From Paraburkholderia susongensis (GTDB taxonomy: Bacteria > Pseudomonadota > Gammaproteobacteria > Burkholderiales > Burkholderiaceae), in assembly GCF_900177725.1 (NCBI RefSeq), contig NZ_FXAT01000015.1, positions 1 to 64,000 of the forward strand: DNA of 64,000 bases, read 5' to 3'. The stretch's first letter is position 1. Each line of letters starts with the position of its first letter. This document shows, in pieces, positions 8,644 through 16,889 of this stretch. Under the pieces are notes generated by a model. That model saw only the letters and a program-made list of their open reading frames with translations. It ran no database searches and was not told the DNA's origin. A program made the translations under genes and the position numbers.

Positions 8644-9327
8644 ATGACGCAATTCCGCATCGCCCCCAGCATTCTGTCCGCCGACTTCGCTCGCCTCGGC
8701 GAGGAAGTCCGCAACGTCGTCGCCGCCGGTGCCGACTGGATTCACTTCGACGTGATGGACAACCACTACGTGCCGAACCTCACCATCGGCCCGCTCGTCT
8801 GCGAAGCGATCCGCCCGCACGTGGATGTCCCGATCGACGTGCACCTGATGGTGCGCCCGGTCGACCGCATCGTGCCGGACTTCGCGAAAGCCGGCGCGAA
8901 CCTGATCAGCTTTCACCCGGAGGGCTCGGACCACATCGACCGCACGCTGTCGCTGATCCGCGACCACGGGTGCAAGGCCGGCCTCGTGTTCAACCCGGCC
9001 ACTTCGCTGAACTACCTCGATCACGTGATGGACAAGGTCGACCTCGTGTTGATCATGTCGGTGAACCCCGGCTTCGGCGGCCAGGCGTTTATTCCCGAGG
9101 CGCTCAACAAGCTGCGCGAAGCGCGCAACCGCATCGACGCGTACAAGGCGCGCACCGGCCGCGAGATTCACCTCGAAGTGGACGGCGGCGTGAAAGTCGA
9201 CAACATCGCGGAAATCGCGGCGGCAGGCGCGGACACGTTCGTGGCCGGCTCGGCGATCTTCGGCCAGCCCGATCATAAAGTCGTGATCGACAAGATGCGC
9301 GCGGCTCTCGCCGCCGTTCAGCACTGA
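8644..9327 (+). CDS. rpe: ribulose-phosphate 3-epimerase
   Basis: 227 residues. TIM-barrel epimerase with the metal-binding H34 and D36 in WIHFDVMDNHYVPN, the loop HLMV, MSVNPGFGGQ and the C-terminal EVDGGV and VAGSAIFG phosphate-binding motifs. It interconverts ribulose-5-phosphate and xylulose-5-phosphate in the pentose phosphate pathway. It is followed after 25 bases by gph, and the order rpe-gph-trpEGDC is a familiar beta-proteobacterial arrangement linking sugar-phosphate and tryptophan genes. Confidence 0.97.
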   Translation: MTQFRIAPSILSADFARLGEEVRNVVAAGADWIHFDVMDNHYVPNLTIGPLVCEAIRPHVDVPIDVHLMVRPVDRIVPDFAKAGANLISFHPEGSDHIDRTLSLIRDHGCKAGLVFNPATSLNYLDHVMDKVDLVLIMSVNPGFGGQAFIPEALNKLREARNRIDAYKARTGREIHLEVDGGVKVDNIAEIAAAGADTFVAGSAIFGQPDHKVVIDKMRAALAAVQH

Positions 9328-9352
9328 AACTTCGCACCCGAGCCAGCACCAC

Positions 9353-10069
9353 ATGACCGCTCCGTTTCCCGCCCCGACCTTCACCGGCCCGCGCCTGCAA
9401 GCCGCGATCATCGACCTCGACGGCACGATGATCGATACCGCCGACGACTTCACCGCCGGCCTGAACGGCATGCTCGCGCAACTCGACGCGGCGGAAACCT
9501 CGCGCGAGGAAGTAGTCGGTTATGTCGGCAAGGGTTCGGAGCATCTGATCCGCAGCGTGCTCGCGCCGCGCTTCGAAGCCGAGCATGCGCAGGAGCGCTT
9601 CGAGGAAGCGCTCGCGATTTATCAGGCTGAATACGCGAAGATCAACGGCCTGCACACGCGGCTTTATCCCGGCGTCGAAGCCGGTTTGCGCGCGCTGCGC
9701 GAGGCCGGCCTCAAGCTCGCGTGCGTCACCAACAAGCCGCACCGCTTCGCGCTCGAACTGCTGCAGCAGTACGGGCTCGCGCAGTATTTCAGCGTCGTGC
9801 TCGGCGGCGACAGCCTCGCGAAAAAGAAACCCGACCCGCTGCCGATGCTCACCGCCGCCGCGCAACTGGGTGTCGAGCCGCAAGCCACGGTCGCGATCGG
9901 CGACTCGGAAAACGACGCGCTCGCGGGCCGCGCGGCCGGCATGGCGACGCTCACGGTGCCCTACGGCTACAACCACGGCCAAGCTATACAAACGATAAAA
10001 TCCGATGGTATAGTTGCCTCGCTGCTCGACGCCGCCAAGGCGATCGCAGCGCACCATTCCACGACTTGA
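9353..10069 (+). CDS. gph: phosphoglycolate phosphatase (HAD superfamily)
   Basis: 238 residues. HAD motif I is DLDGTMIDT with nucleophile D21 and acid/base D23; motif II is the CVTNKP threonine, motif III is the KKKPDP lysine, and motif IV is IGDSENDALAGRAAG. It dephosphorylates 2-phosphoglycolate formed in DNA repair or by oxygenase side reactions. Its last twenty codons are unusual: three ATA isoleucine codons and an AAA codon occur within ten codons (9984-10015), although the gene otherwise uses G/C-ending codons. This fits a promoter for the downstream trp genes embedded in the coding sequence. Confidence 0.93.
   Translation: MTAPFPAPTFTGPRLQAAIIDLDGTMIDTADDFTAGLNGMLAQLDAAETSREEVVGYVGKGSEHLIRSVLAPRFEAEHAQERFEEALAIYQAEYAKINGLHTRLYPGVEAGLRALREAGLKLACVTNKPHRFALELLQQYGLAQYFSVVLGGDSLAKKKPDPLPMLTAAAQLGVEPQATVAIGDSENDALAGRAAGMATLTVPYGYNHGQAIQTIKSDGIVASLLDAAKAIAAHHSTT
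9984..10013 (+). promoter_or_regulatory. possible trp promoter/operator inside the end of gph
   Basis: An AT-rich island in the gph 3' end contains CTATAC (9984-9989) and GTATAG (10008-10013) as a perfect inverted repeat, plus TAAAAT and TATAGT -10-like hexamers. It lies about 70-100 bases before the trp leader peptide start, the expected distance for a trp promoter. No strong -35 element is seen, so the exact promoter is uncertain. Confidence 0.4.
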
Positions 10070-10085
10070 AAAGTCCTTCATCCTC

Positions 10086-10160
10086 ATGTTTCTGAATAAA
10101 AAACGGAGTCTGATTAGCATCGACCGGGGAGCCTGGCCCTGGCGTCGCTGGTCGCGCTAA
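10086..10160 (+). CDS. trpL: trp operon leader peptide
   Basis: A 24-codon reading frame beginning MFLNKKRS and ending GAWPWRRWSR, with tryptophans at positions 17, 19 and 22, followed by TAA. Three tryptophan codons in six, just before a stem-loop and a run of T, are the hallmark of a tryptophan attenuation leader. Ribosome stalling at these codons when charged tRNA-Trp is scarce would let the antiterminator form and trpE be transcribed. It lies 17 bases after gph and 286 bases before trpE. Confidence 0.88.
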   Translation: MFLNKKRSLISIDRGAWPWRRWSR

Positions 10161-10205
10161 CCTCGCCTGAGGTACGCTGAAGCTCGTCTTCGGCAACCGT
10201 TTTTT
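10160..10205 (+). terminator. trp attenuator (alternative hairpins and terminator)
   Basis: The terminator stem pairs GGT (10171-10173) and GCTGAAG (10176-10182) with CTTCGGC (10188-10194) and ACC (10196-10198), followed by G and six T (10200-10205). A competing hairpin pairs ACCTC (10160-10164) with GAGGT (10169-10173) and uses the same GGT bases, so the two structures exclude each other. The ACCTC strand begins at the last base of the trpL stop codon, where a ribosome finishing trpL would cover it and free the terminator. Confidence 0.75.
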
Positions 10206-10446
10206 ACTTCGCTGCGCTCACGCGCTTTTTCCATCGTTCAGTTTTTTCGCTGCTGCATCGGCTGATTGGCCCGCGCGTACCCGCAAAGTACAGCTGCCTA
10301 CCGGCCAACACCTGCACGCATCGATGGGAAACTCGCGCCGGTCGGTATCATCGAGTCGAAACCGTCGACCCGCGTCCTGACCGGAGGCGCCTAGCCCCGC
10401 TTTGTCCGACGCTCGCTGCCGCCGGATCACCGTACAGGATCGGAAC

Positions 10447-11940
10447 ATGACCGAACTCGAATTCCAGTCCCTCGCGAACGAGGGTTTCAATCGCATTCCG
10501 CTGATCGCCGAAGCGCTCGCCGACCTCGAAACGCCGCTCTCGCTATACCTGAAGCTCGCGCAGAGCGAGCGCAACGGCGCGAATTCGTTCCTGCTGGAAT
10601 CGGTGGTGGGCGGCGAACGCTTCGGCCGTTATTCGTTCATCGGACTGCCGGCACGCACGCTGCTGCGCACGCGCAACGGCGTCACGGAAGTCGTGCGCGA
10701 CGGCCAGGTGGTCGAGACGCACGAAGGCGATCCGCTCACCTTCATCCAGCAGTTCCAGGCGCGTTTCAAGGTCGCGCAGCGCCCGGGGCTGCCGCGCTTC
10801 ACGGGCGGCCTCGCCGGCTACTTCGGCTATGACGCGGTGCGCTACATCGAGAAAAAGCTTGCGCACAGCGCACCGAAAGACGATCTCAATCTGCCCGACA
10901 TCCAGTTGCTCCTGACCGAGGAAGTCGCGGTCATCGACAACCTCGCGGGCAAGCTCTACCTCGTGGTCTACGCCGATCCGACGCAGGCCGAGGCGTACAC
11001 GAAAGCGAAGCACCGTCTGCGCGAACTGCGCCAGCGTCTGCGCACGAGCGTGCAACCGCCCGTCATTTCGTCGAGCGTGCGCACCGAGATCTACCGCGAA
11101 TTCGCAAAGGACGATTATCTGGCCGCCGTGCGCAAGGCGAAGGAATACATCGCGGCCGGCGAACTGATGCAGGTGCAGGTCGGCCAGCGTCTGACCAAAC
11201 CGTACCGCGACAATCCGCTGTCGCTGTATCGCGCGCTGCGCTCGCTGAATCCGTCGCCGTATATGTATTACTACAATTTCGGCAACTTCCACGTAGTCGG
11301 CGCGTCGCCGGAAATTCTCGTGCGCCAGGAAAAGCGCGGCGAGGACCGCATCGTCACGATCCGCCCGCTCGCGGGCACGCGTCCGCGCGGCAACACGCCC
11401 GAGCGTGATGCGCAACTCGCGACCGAGCTGCTCAACGACCCGAAGGAAATCGCCGAACACGTAATGCTGATCGACCTCGCGCGCAACGACGTGGGCCGCA
11501 TCGCGCAGATCGGCTCGGTCGTCGTAACCGACAAGATGGTGATCGAAAAGTACTCGCACGTGCAGCACATCGTGAGTTCGGTCGAAGGCAAGCTCAAGTC
11601 CGACATGACCAATTTCGACGTGCTGCGCGCCACCTTCCCAGCCGGCACGCTCTCGGGCGCGCCGAAGGTCCGCGCAATGGAGCTGATCGACGAACTCGAG
11701 CCCATCAAGCGCGGGCTTTACGGCGGTGCGGTCGGCTATCTGTCGTTCACGGGCGAGATGGATCTCGCCATCACGATCCGCACCGGCGTGATCGCGAACG
11801 GCAATCTGTACGTGCAGGCGGCCGCGGGCGTGGTCGCCGATTCGGTGCCGGAATCCGAATGGCAGGAGACCGAGAACAAGGCGCGCGCGGTGCTGCGCGC
11901 GGCCGAACAGGTTCAAGACGGCCTCGATAGCGACTTCTGA
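10447..11940 (+). CDS. trpE: anthranilate synthase component I
   Basis: 497 residues, chorismate-binding family. The N-terminal tryptophan feedback site LLES is at 49-52, so the enzyme is likely inhibited by tryptophan. The C-terminal catalytic half has the typical IRPLAGTRPRG, HVMLIDLARND and FPAGTLSGAPK motifs. With TrpG it turns chorismate and glutamine into anthranilate. The start at 10447 gives the conserved MTELEFQSLA; a frame extending upstream to 10402 has no support. It is the first structural gene after the attenuator; trpG follows by 13 bases. Confidence 0.96.
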   Translation: MTELEFQSLANEGFNRIPLIAEALADLETPLSLYLKLAQSERNGANSFLLESVVGGERFGRYSFIGLPARTLLRTRNGVTEVVRDGQVVETHEGDPLTFIQQFQARFKVAQRPGLPRFTGGLAGYFGYDAVRYIEKKLAHSAPKDDLNLPDIQLLLTEEVAVIDNLAGKLYLVVYADPTQAEAYTKAKHRLRELRQRLRTSVQPPVISSSVRTEIYREFAKDDYLAAVRKAKEYIAAGELMQVQVGQRLTKPYRDNPLSLYRALRSLNPSPYMYYYNFGNFHVVGASPEILVRQEKRGEDRIVTIRPLAGTRPRGNTPERDAQLATELLNDPKEIAEHVMLIDLARNDVGRIAQIGSVVVTDKMVIEKYSHVQHIVSSVEGKLKSDMTNFDVLRATFPAGTLSGAPKVRAMELIDELEPIKRGLYGGAVGYLSFTGEMDLAITIRTGVIANGNLYVQAAAGVVADSVPESEWQETENKARAVLRAAEQVQDGLDSDF

Positions 11941-11953
11941 CCGGAGACACACC

Positions 11954-12571
<618 letters not shown>

Positions 12572-12588
12572 TGAAGAGAGACGAAATC

Positions 12589-13620
12589 ATGTCCATTACT
12601 CCCCAGGAAGCCCTGCAGCGGACCATCGAGCACCGCGAGATTTTCCACGACGAAATGCTGCACTTGATGCGCCTCATCATGCGCGGCGAGCTTTCGCCCG
12701 TGATGTCGGCTGCGATCATCACCGGCCTGCGTGTCAAAAAAGAGACCATCGGCGAAATCACCGCGGCCGCCACGGTGATGCGTGAATTTGCCCGGCACGT
12801 CGAAGTGCAGGACAACTCGAATTTCGTCGATATCGTCGGCACCGGCGGCGACGGCGCGCACACGTTCAATATCTCGACCGCGACGATGTTCGTGTCGGCC
12901 GCGGCGGGCGCAAAGGTCGCGAAGCACGGCAATCGCGGCGTATCGAGCAAATCGGGCAGCGCGGACGTGCTCGAAGCGCTCGGCGTCAATATCGATCTGC
13001 AACCGGAACAGGTCGCGGCGTCGATCGCCGAAACGGGCATGGGCTTCATGTTCGCGCCGAACCATCATCCCGCGATGAAGAACGTCGCGCCGGTGCGCCG
13101 CGAACTCGGCGTGCGCACGATCTTCAACATTCTCGGGCCGCTCACCAATCCGGCCAGCGCGCCGAACCAGTTGATGGGCGTGTTCCACGCGGACCTCGTC
13201 GGCATTCAGGTGCGCGTCATGCAGCGCCTCGGCGCGAAGCACGTACTCGTGGTGTACGGCATGGACGGCATGGATGAAGTCTCGCTCGGCGCGGCGACGC
13301 TCGTCGGCGAATTGCGCGACGGCGAAGTGCGCGAGTACGAGATTCATCCCGAAGACTTCGGCATGCAGATGGTGTCGAACCGCACGCTGAAAGTGGCCGA
13401 TGCGACCGAATCCAAGGTCATGCTGCTCGACGCGCTCGACAACAAGCCCGGCGTCGCGCGCGAAATCGTCACGCTGAACGCGGGCACGGCGCTCTATTCG
13501 GCGAACGTGACGGCATCGATCGCGGACGGCATCCAGCTCGCGCGCGAAGCGATTGCAAGCGGCAAGGCTCGCGCGAAGGTCGACGAGCTGGTGCGCTTCA
13601 CCCAGCAATTCAAGCAGTAA
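12589..13620 (+). CDS. trpD: anthranilate phosphoribosyltransferase
   Basis: 343 residues. The phosphoribosyl-pyrophosphate loop GTGGDG is at 84-89 and is followed by FNIST; KHGNRGVSSKSGSAD and the DGMDE metal-binding motif are also present. It transfers phosphoribosyl to anthranilate. The ATG at 12589 gives the usual MSITPQEALQ start; the open frame extends far upstream inside trpG but that part is a shadow. Confidence 0.96.
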   Translation: MSITPQEALQRTIEHREIFHDEMLHLMRLIMRGELSPVMSAAIITGLRVKKETIGEITAAATVMREFARHVEVQDNSNFVDIVGTGGDGAHTFNISTATMFVSAAAGAKVAKHGNRGVSSKSGSADVLEALGVNIDLQPEQVAASIAETGMGFMFAPNHHPAMKNVAPVRRELGVRTIFNILGPLTNPASAPNQLMGVFHADLVGIQVRVMQRLGAKHVLVVYGMDGMDEVSLGAATLVGELRDGEVREYEIHPEDFGMQMVSNRTLKVADATESKVMLLDALDNKPGVAREIVTLNAGTALYSANVTASIADGIQLAREAIASGKARAKVDELVRFTQQFKQ

Positions 13621-13638
13621 TCACGTAGCGAGACATTT

Positions 13639-14424
13639 ATGAGCGACATCCTCGACCGCATCATCGCGGTCAAACGCGAAGAAGTCCGGGCGGCCGAACA
13701 AAGCGTGCCGCTCGAAGAGCTACGGCTCGAAGCATCGTCGCGCGATCTGCGCGACTTCGTCGGCGCGTTGCGCGCCAAGCATGCGGCGGGGCTCGCCGCG
13801 GTGATCTCCGAGGTGAAGAAGGCGAGCCCGTCCAAAGGCGTGCTGCGCGAGCACTTCGTGCCGGCCGAAATCGCGCGTTCGTATGAGAAGCACGGCGCGG
13901 CGTGTCTCTCCGTGCTGACCGACGTGCAATTTTTCCAGGGCAGCGTCGCGTATCTGCAGCAGGCGCGCGCCGCGTGCCAGTTACCGGTGCTGCGCAAGGA
14001 CTTCATCGTCGACCCCTACCAGATCGTCGAAGCGCGCGCGATGGGCGCCGACGCGATCCTGCTGATCGCCGCCGCGCTCGACACCTCGCAGATGCAGGAC
14101 CTCGAGGCGCTCGCGCATTCGCTCGGTCTCGCGGTGCTCGTCGAAGTGCACGACAGCAACGAGCTGAAGGAAGCGCTCACGCTCAAGACGCCGCTGATCG
14201 GCATCAACAACCGCAATCTGCGCACGTTCGAAACCTCGCTCGACACCACGATCGGCATGCTCGACGCGATTCCCGACGAGCGCATCGTCGTGACCGAATC
14301 GGGCATTCTGTCGCGCGCGGACGTGGAGCGCCTGCGCGCGATGGACGTGCATACGTTCCTCGTCGGCGAGGCGTTCATGCGCGCGGACGAGCCGGGCGTG
14401 GAACTCGCGCGAATGTTTTTCTGA
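13639..14424 (+). CDS. trpC: indole-3-glycerol phosphate synthase
   Basis: 261 residues, TIM barrel. Catalytic E58 and K60 lie in VISEVKKASPSKG; LRKDFI and GINNRNLRTFE follow, and VTESGI is near the C-terminus. It is monofunctional, as the trpF isomerase domain of E. coli TrpC is absent. trpF, trpB and trpA are not in the window, so the pathway is split, as in other Burkholderiales. Confidence 0.96.
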   Translation: MSDILDRIIAVKREEVRAAEQSVPLEELRLEASSRDLRDFVGALRAKHAAGLAAVISEVKKASPSKGVLREHFVPAEIARSYEKHGAACLSVLTDVQFFQGSVAYLQQARAACQLPVLRKDFIVDPYQIVEARAMGADAILLIAAALDTSQMQDLEALAHSLGLAVLVEVHDSNELKEALTLKTPLIGINNRNLRTFETSLDTTIGMLDAIPDERIVVTESGILSRADVERLRAMDVHTFLVGEAFMRADEPGVELARMFF

Positions 14425-14450
14425 GCACGGCATCGGCAAGGAATCGCATC

Positions 14451-15077
14451 ATGGGCATGGAACGCGAAATCAAGCTGGCGCTGCCGGCCGGGCAGGTGCA
14501 GGCGGCAACGCAGTGGTTCGTCGCGCGCGCCGGTACGCACGGACAGGCGATCAAGCTCGTGAACATTTACTTCGACACGCCGCAGCTCGCGCTGGCCGCA
14601 TCGAAAAGCGCGCTGCGCTTGCGGCAGACGCCGGACGGCTGGCTGCAAACCCTCAAGACGGTCGGCAAGGCGACGAACGGTTTGCACAGCCGGCATGAAT
14701 GGGAACTGCCGGTGGCAGGCGCGAAACTGGAAATCGACGCACTGCTGCGCGCGTGCGATGAGCCCGCTGCGGCAGACGCCGTAAAACAGGCTGCGCCGTC
14801 GCTGATCGAACTGTTCCGCACGAATTTCACGCGCACGCTGTGGCAGGTCGACGTGGACGGCGCGCAAGTCGAGGCGGCAATCGATCAGGGCGACGTGCTT
14901 GCGGAAGTCGATGGCGAGACGCGCCGCGCGCCGATCTCCGAAATAGAGCTCGAACTGAAGTCCGGTGACGAAGCGGCGCTTCACGCGCTCGCGGCTGAAC
15001 TCGGCAAGCGGATTCCCGGCCTCGCGCCGGATGACATCAGCAAGGCACAGCGCGGCTACCGGTTGCGGGCGGGTTGA
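14451..15077 (+). CDS. CYTH-domain protein, probable inorganic triphosphatase
   Basis: 208 residues from the first ATG (206 from the second at 14457). The N-terminal ExExK signature is E4-R-E6-I-K8, and further acidic and basic strand residues follow (SALRLRQTPDG, ISEIELELKSG), consistent with the eight-stranded tunnel of CYTH proteins. Members cleave triphosphate or thiamine triphosphate; the adenylate cyclase CyaB subfamily is the alternative. No C-terminal CHAD domain is present, unlike E. coli YgiF. An AAGGA site precedes the ATG, and it follows trpC by 26 bases, probably as an operon passenger. Confidence 0.85.
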   Translation: MGMEREIKLALPAGQVQAATQWFVARAGTHGQAIKLVNIYFDTPQLALAASKSALRLRQTPDGWLQTLKTVGKATNGLHSRHEWELPVAGAKLEIDALLRACDEPAAADAVKQAAPSLIELFRTNFTRTLWQVDVDGAQVEAAIDQGDVLAEVDGETRRAPISEIELELKSGDEAALHALAAELGKRIPGLAPDDISKAQRGYRLRAG

Positions 15078-15131
15078 GTGGCAATGCGCACACCTTGAGC
15101 TAGCCGGCGTTTGCTGCGACACTTCCCCGCC

Positions 15132-15980
15132 ATGACATCCGCTTCCCGTACCCGCTCCAATCCGTCGCAGGCATCGCTGTTCGACGACGCCGCGCCCGCC
15201 TCCGCCGAGGCTAGGTCCTCGACGTCCGCCACACCACGGCACTCAGCCGACTCCATCGCCCCCCCAACGCTCGAAGCCCAATTCGCCGCGCTGCCCGCCG
15301 CGTGGCGCGCGCACCTGAAGTCTTTCATCGAAAGCGACGCTTACGCGCCGTTGTGCCGTTTCGTCGACGGTGAACGCGCTGCCGGCAAAACGATTTACCC
15401 GGCCGACGTGTTCCGCGCGCTGCGCCTGACGAGCCCTGACGAAGTCAAAGTCGTGATCCTCGGCCAGGACCCTTATCACGGCGAAGACCGCGGCACACCG
15501 CAGGCGCACGGGCTCGCGTTTTCGGTTGCGCCGCACGTGCGCACGCCGCCGTCGCTGCGCAACATCTTCAAGGAAATCGCCGCAAGCCTCGGCTACGAAG
15601 CGCCGCAGCACGGCTGCCTCGACAGTTGGGCCAAACAGGGCGTGCTGCTGCTGAACACGGTGCTGACCGTCGAGCGCGACAGCGCCGCGAGCCACGCGAA
15701 ACGCGGCTGGGAAAAATGCACCGACACGCTGATCCACGAACTCGCGACGCGCCACGAGGGCCTCGTGTTCATGCTGTGGGGCGCGCATGCCCAGGCGAAG
15801 CGCGCGCTGCTCGGCGGCGGGTCGCATTGCGTGCTCGAGGCGCCGCATCCGTCGCCGCTGTCGGCGCATCGCGGCTTTCTCGGCTGCGGGCACTTCGCGA
15901 AAGCGAACGAGTATCTGACGACGCACGGCCGCGAGCCAATCGACTGGCGTCTGCCGGACGAAGCGCAAATGCTCGCTTAG
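15132..15980 (+). CDS. ung: uracil-DNA glycosylase with an N-terminal extension
   Basis: 282 residues, family 1 UNG. The catalytic water-activating loop GQDPYHGE is at 111-118 (D113), and HPSPLSAHRG is the minor-groove leucine/histidine loop. It removes uracil from DNA to start base-excision repair. The core starts at about residue 50, and the first 50 residues are a Ser/Ala/Thr-rich, probably disordered tail that contains QASLF (13-17), matching the sliding-clamp binding consensus QxxLF. The start is uncertain: ATG at 15132 or TTG at 15111; neither has a strong ribosome binding site. Confidence 0.94.
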   Translation: MTSASRTRSNPSQASLFDDAAPASAEARSSTSATPRHSADSIAPPTLEAQFAALPAAWRAHLKSFIESDAYAPLCRFVDGERAAGKTIYPADVFRALRLTSPDEVKVVILGQDPYHGEDRGTPQAHGLAFSVAPHVRTPPSLRNIFKEIAASLGYEAPQHGCLDSWAKQGVLLLNTVLTVERDSAASHAKRGWEKCTDTLIHELATRHEGLVFMLWGAHAQAKRALLGGGSHCVLEAPHPSPLSAHRGFLGCGHFAKANEYLTTHGREPIDWRLPDEAQMLA

Positions 15981-16012
15981 GTACCCGGAAGGTACCTGGA
16001 AGGCACCCGGAA
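15980..16012 (+). repeat. three 11-base tandem repeats after ung
   Basis: GGTACCCGGAA, GGTACCTGGAA and GGCACCCGGAA follow one another directly (one or two substitutions between copies), beginning at the last base of the ung stop codon. It is too short to assign a role and may simply be polymorphic slippage sequence. Confidence 0.8.
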
Positions 16013-16045
16013 CCGGCGCGTCGAAAACAGGCGCCGATAGATAGC

Positions 16046-16079
16046 AAAACGCCACGGAACCGGAATTCCGTGGCGTTTT
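16046..16079. terminator. bidirectional terminator between ung and azoR
   Basis: AAAACGCCACGGAA (16046-16059) and its exact complement TTCCGTGGCGTTTT (16066-16079) form a 14-base-pair stem with a six-base loop and T runs on both strands, placed between two convergent genes. Confidence 0.92.
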
Positions 16080-16138
16080 TCGTTTCACCGTATGCACCGC
16101 ATCGAAACGACGCGGCACAGTGCGACGCTACAAGCGGC

Positions 16139-16735
16139 TCAAACAGCAGCGATCGCTTCGCGCGCGGTGCTCAGCGCGGCATTCGCGGCGTCCGGCCCCA
16201 TGTTCAGGCCTTCGGCGTAGATGAAGTTCACGTCGGTCATGCCGAGGAAGCCGAGGAAGGCTTTCAGGTACGGGGTCTGGCTGTCGTTCGGCGTACCGAG
16301 ATACTTGCCGCCGCGTGCCGACACGACGTGCACCTTCTTGCCCGTCACGAGACCTTCCGGACCGTTCGCGGTGTAGCGGAACGTGATGCCAGCGCGCGCG
16401 ATGAAGTCGAAGTACGTCTTCAGTTGCGACGAGATGCCGAAGTTGTACATCGGCGCGCCGATCACGACGATGTCAGCGGCTTGCAGTTCGGCGATCAGCG
16501 CTTCGCTGCGCGCGGCAATCGCGGCTTGCTCAGGCGTGCGCTGCTCGGCCGGCGTGAAGAAGGCGCCGAGCACGGCGTCGTCGAGGTGCGGCAGCGGTTC
16601 GGCTTGCAGGTTGCGGACGACGACTTGCGCGCCCGGATTCGATTGTTGCAGCTTCGTGGTCAGCTCGTTGACGAGCATCGTCGAGTTCGCGCCTTGCGAG
16701 CGGGCTGCCGAGTTGATTTGCAGGATCGTGGTCAT
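16139..16735 (-). CDS. azoR: FMN-dependent NADH-azoreductase
   Basis: 198 residues, flavodoxin-like fold. It shows the AzoR signatures: an N-terminal phosphate-binding loop (INSAARSQGANST), APMYNFGISSQLKTYFDFIARAG, and SARGGKY. It reduces azo bonds and quinones with NADH, probably as a protective quinone reductase. The start at 16735 gives the standard MTTILQINSAAR. It is monocistronic, convergent with ung. Confidence 0.93.
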   Translation of the reverse strand: MTTILQINSAARSQGANSTMLVNELTTKLQQSNPGAQVVVRNLQAEPLPHLDDAVLGAFFTPAEQRTPEQAAIAARSEALIAELQAADIVVIGAPMYNFGISSQLKTYFDFIARAGITFRYTANGPEGLVTGKKVHVVSARGGKYLGTPNDSQTPYLKAFLGFLGMTDVNFIYAEGLNMGPDAANAALSTAREAIAAV

Positions 16736-16889
16736 GGTTGACTCCAGTAGGGGCGCGCAATGTTGCGCGAGTGGAGCCATTGTGTTTTTTTACCGACCGG
16801 CGAAAAAGCCATCCGGCAGCGAAGGATTGTTGCACTGGTAGAACAATCCCCCGCCGCAGGCCATCCATTACCAGCACAGCGTATTACGA

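Noticed and set aside
13902..14450. Long N-terminal extension of the CYTH protein into trpC
   Set aside because: The extension is out of frame with trpC and is a shadow; the ExExK motif sits directly after the ATG at 14451/14457.
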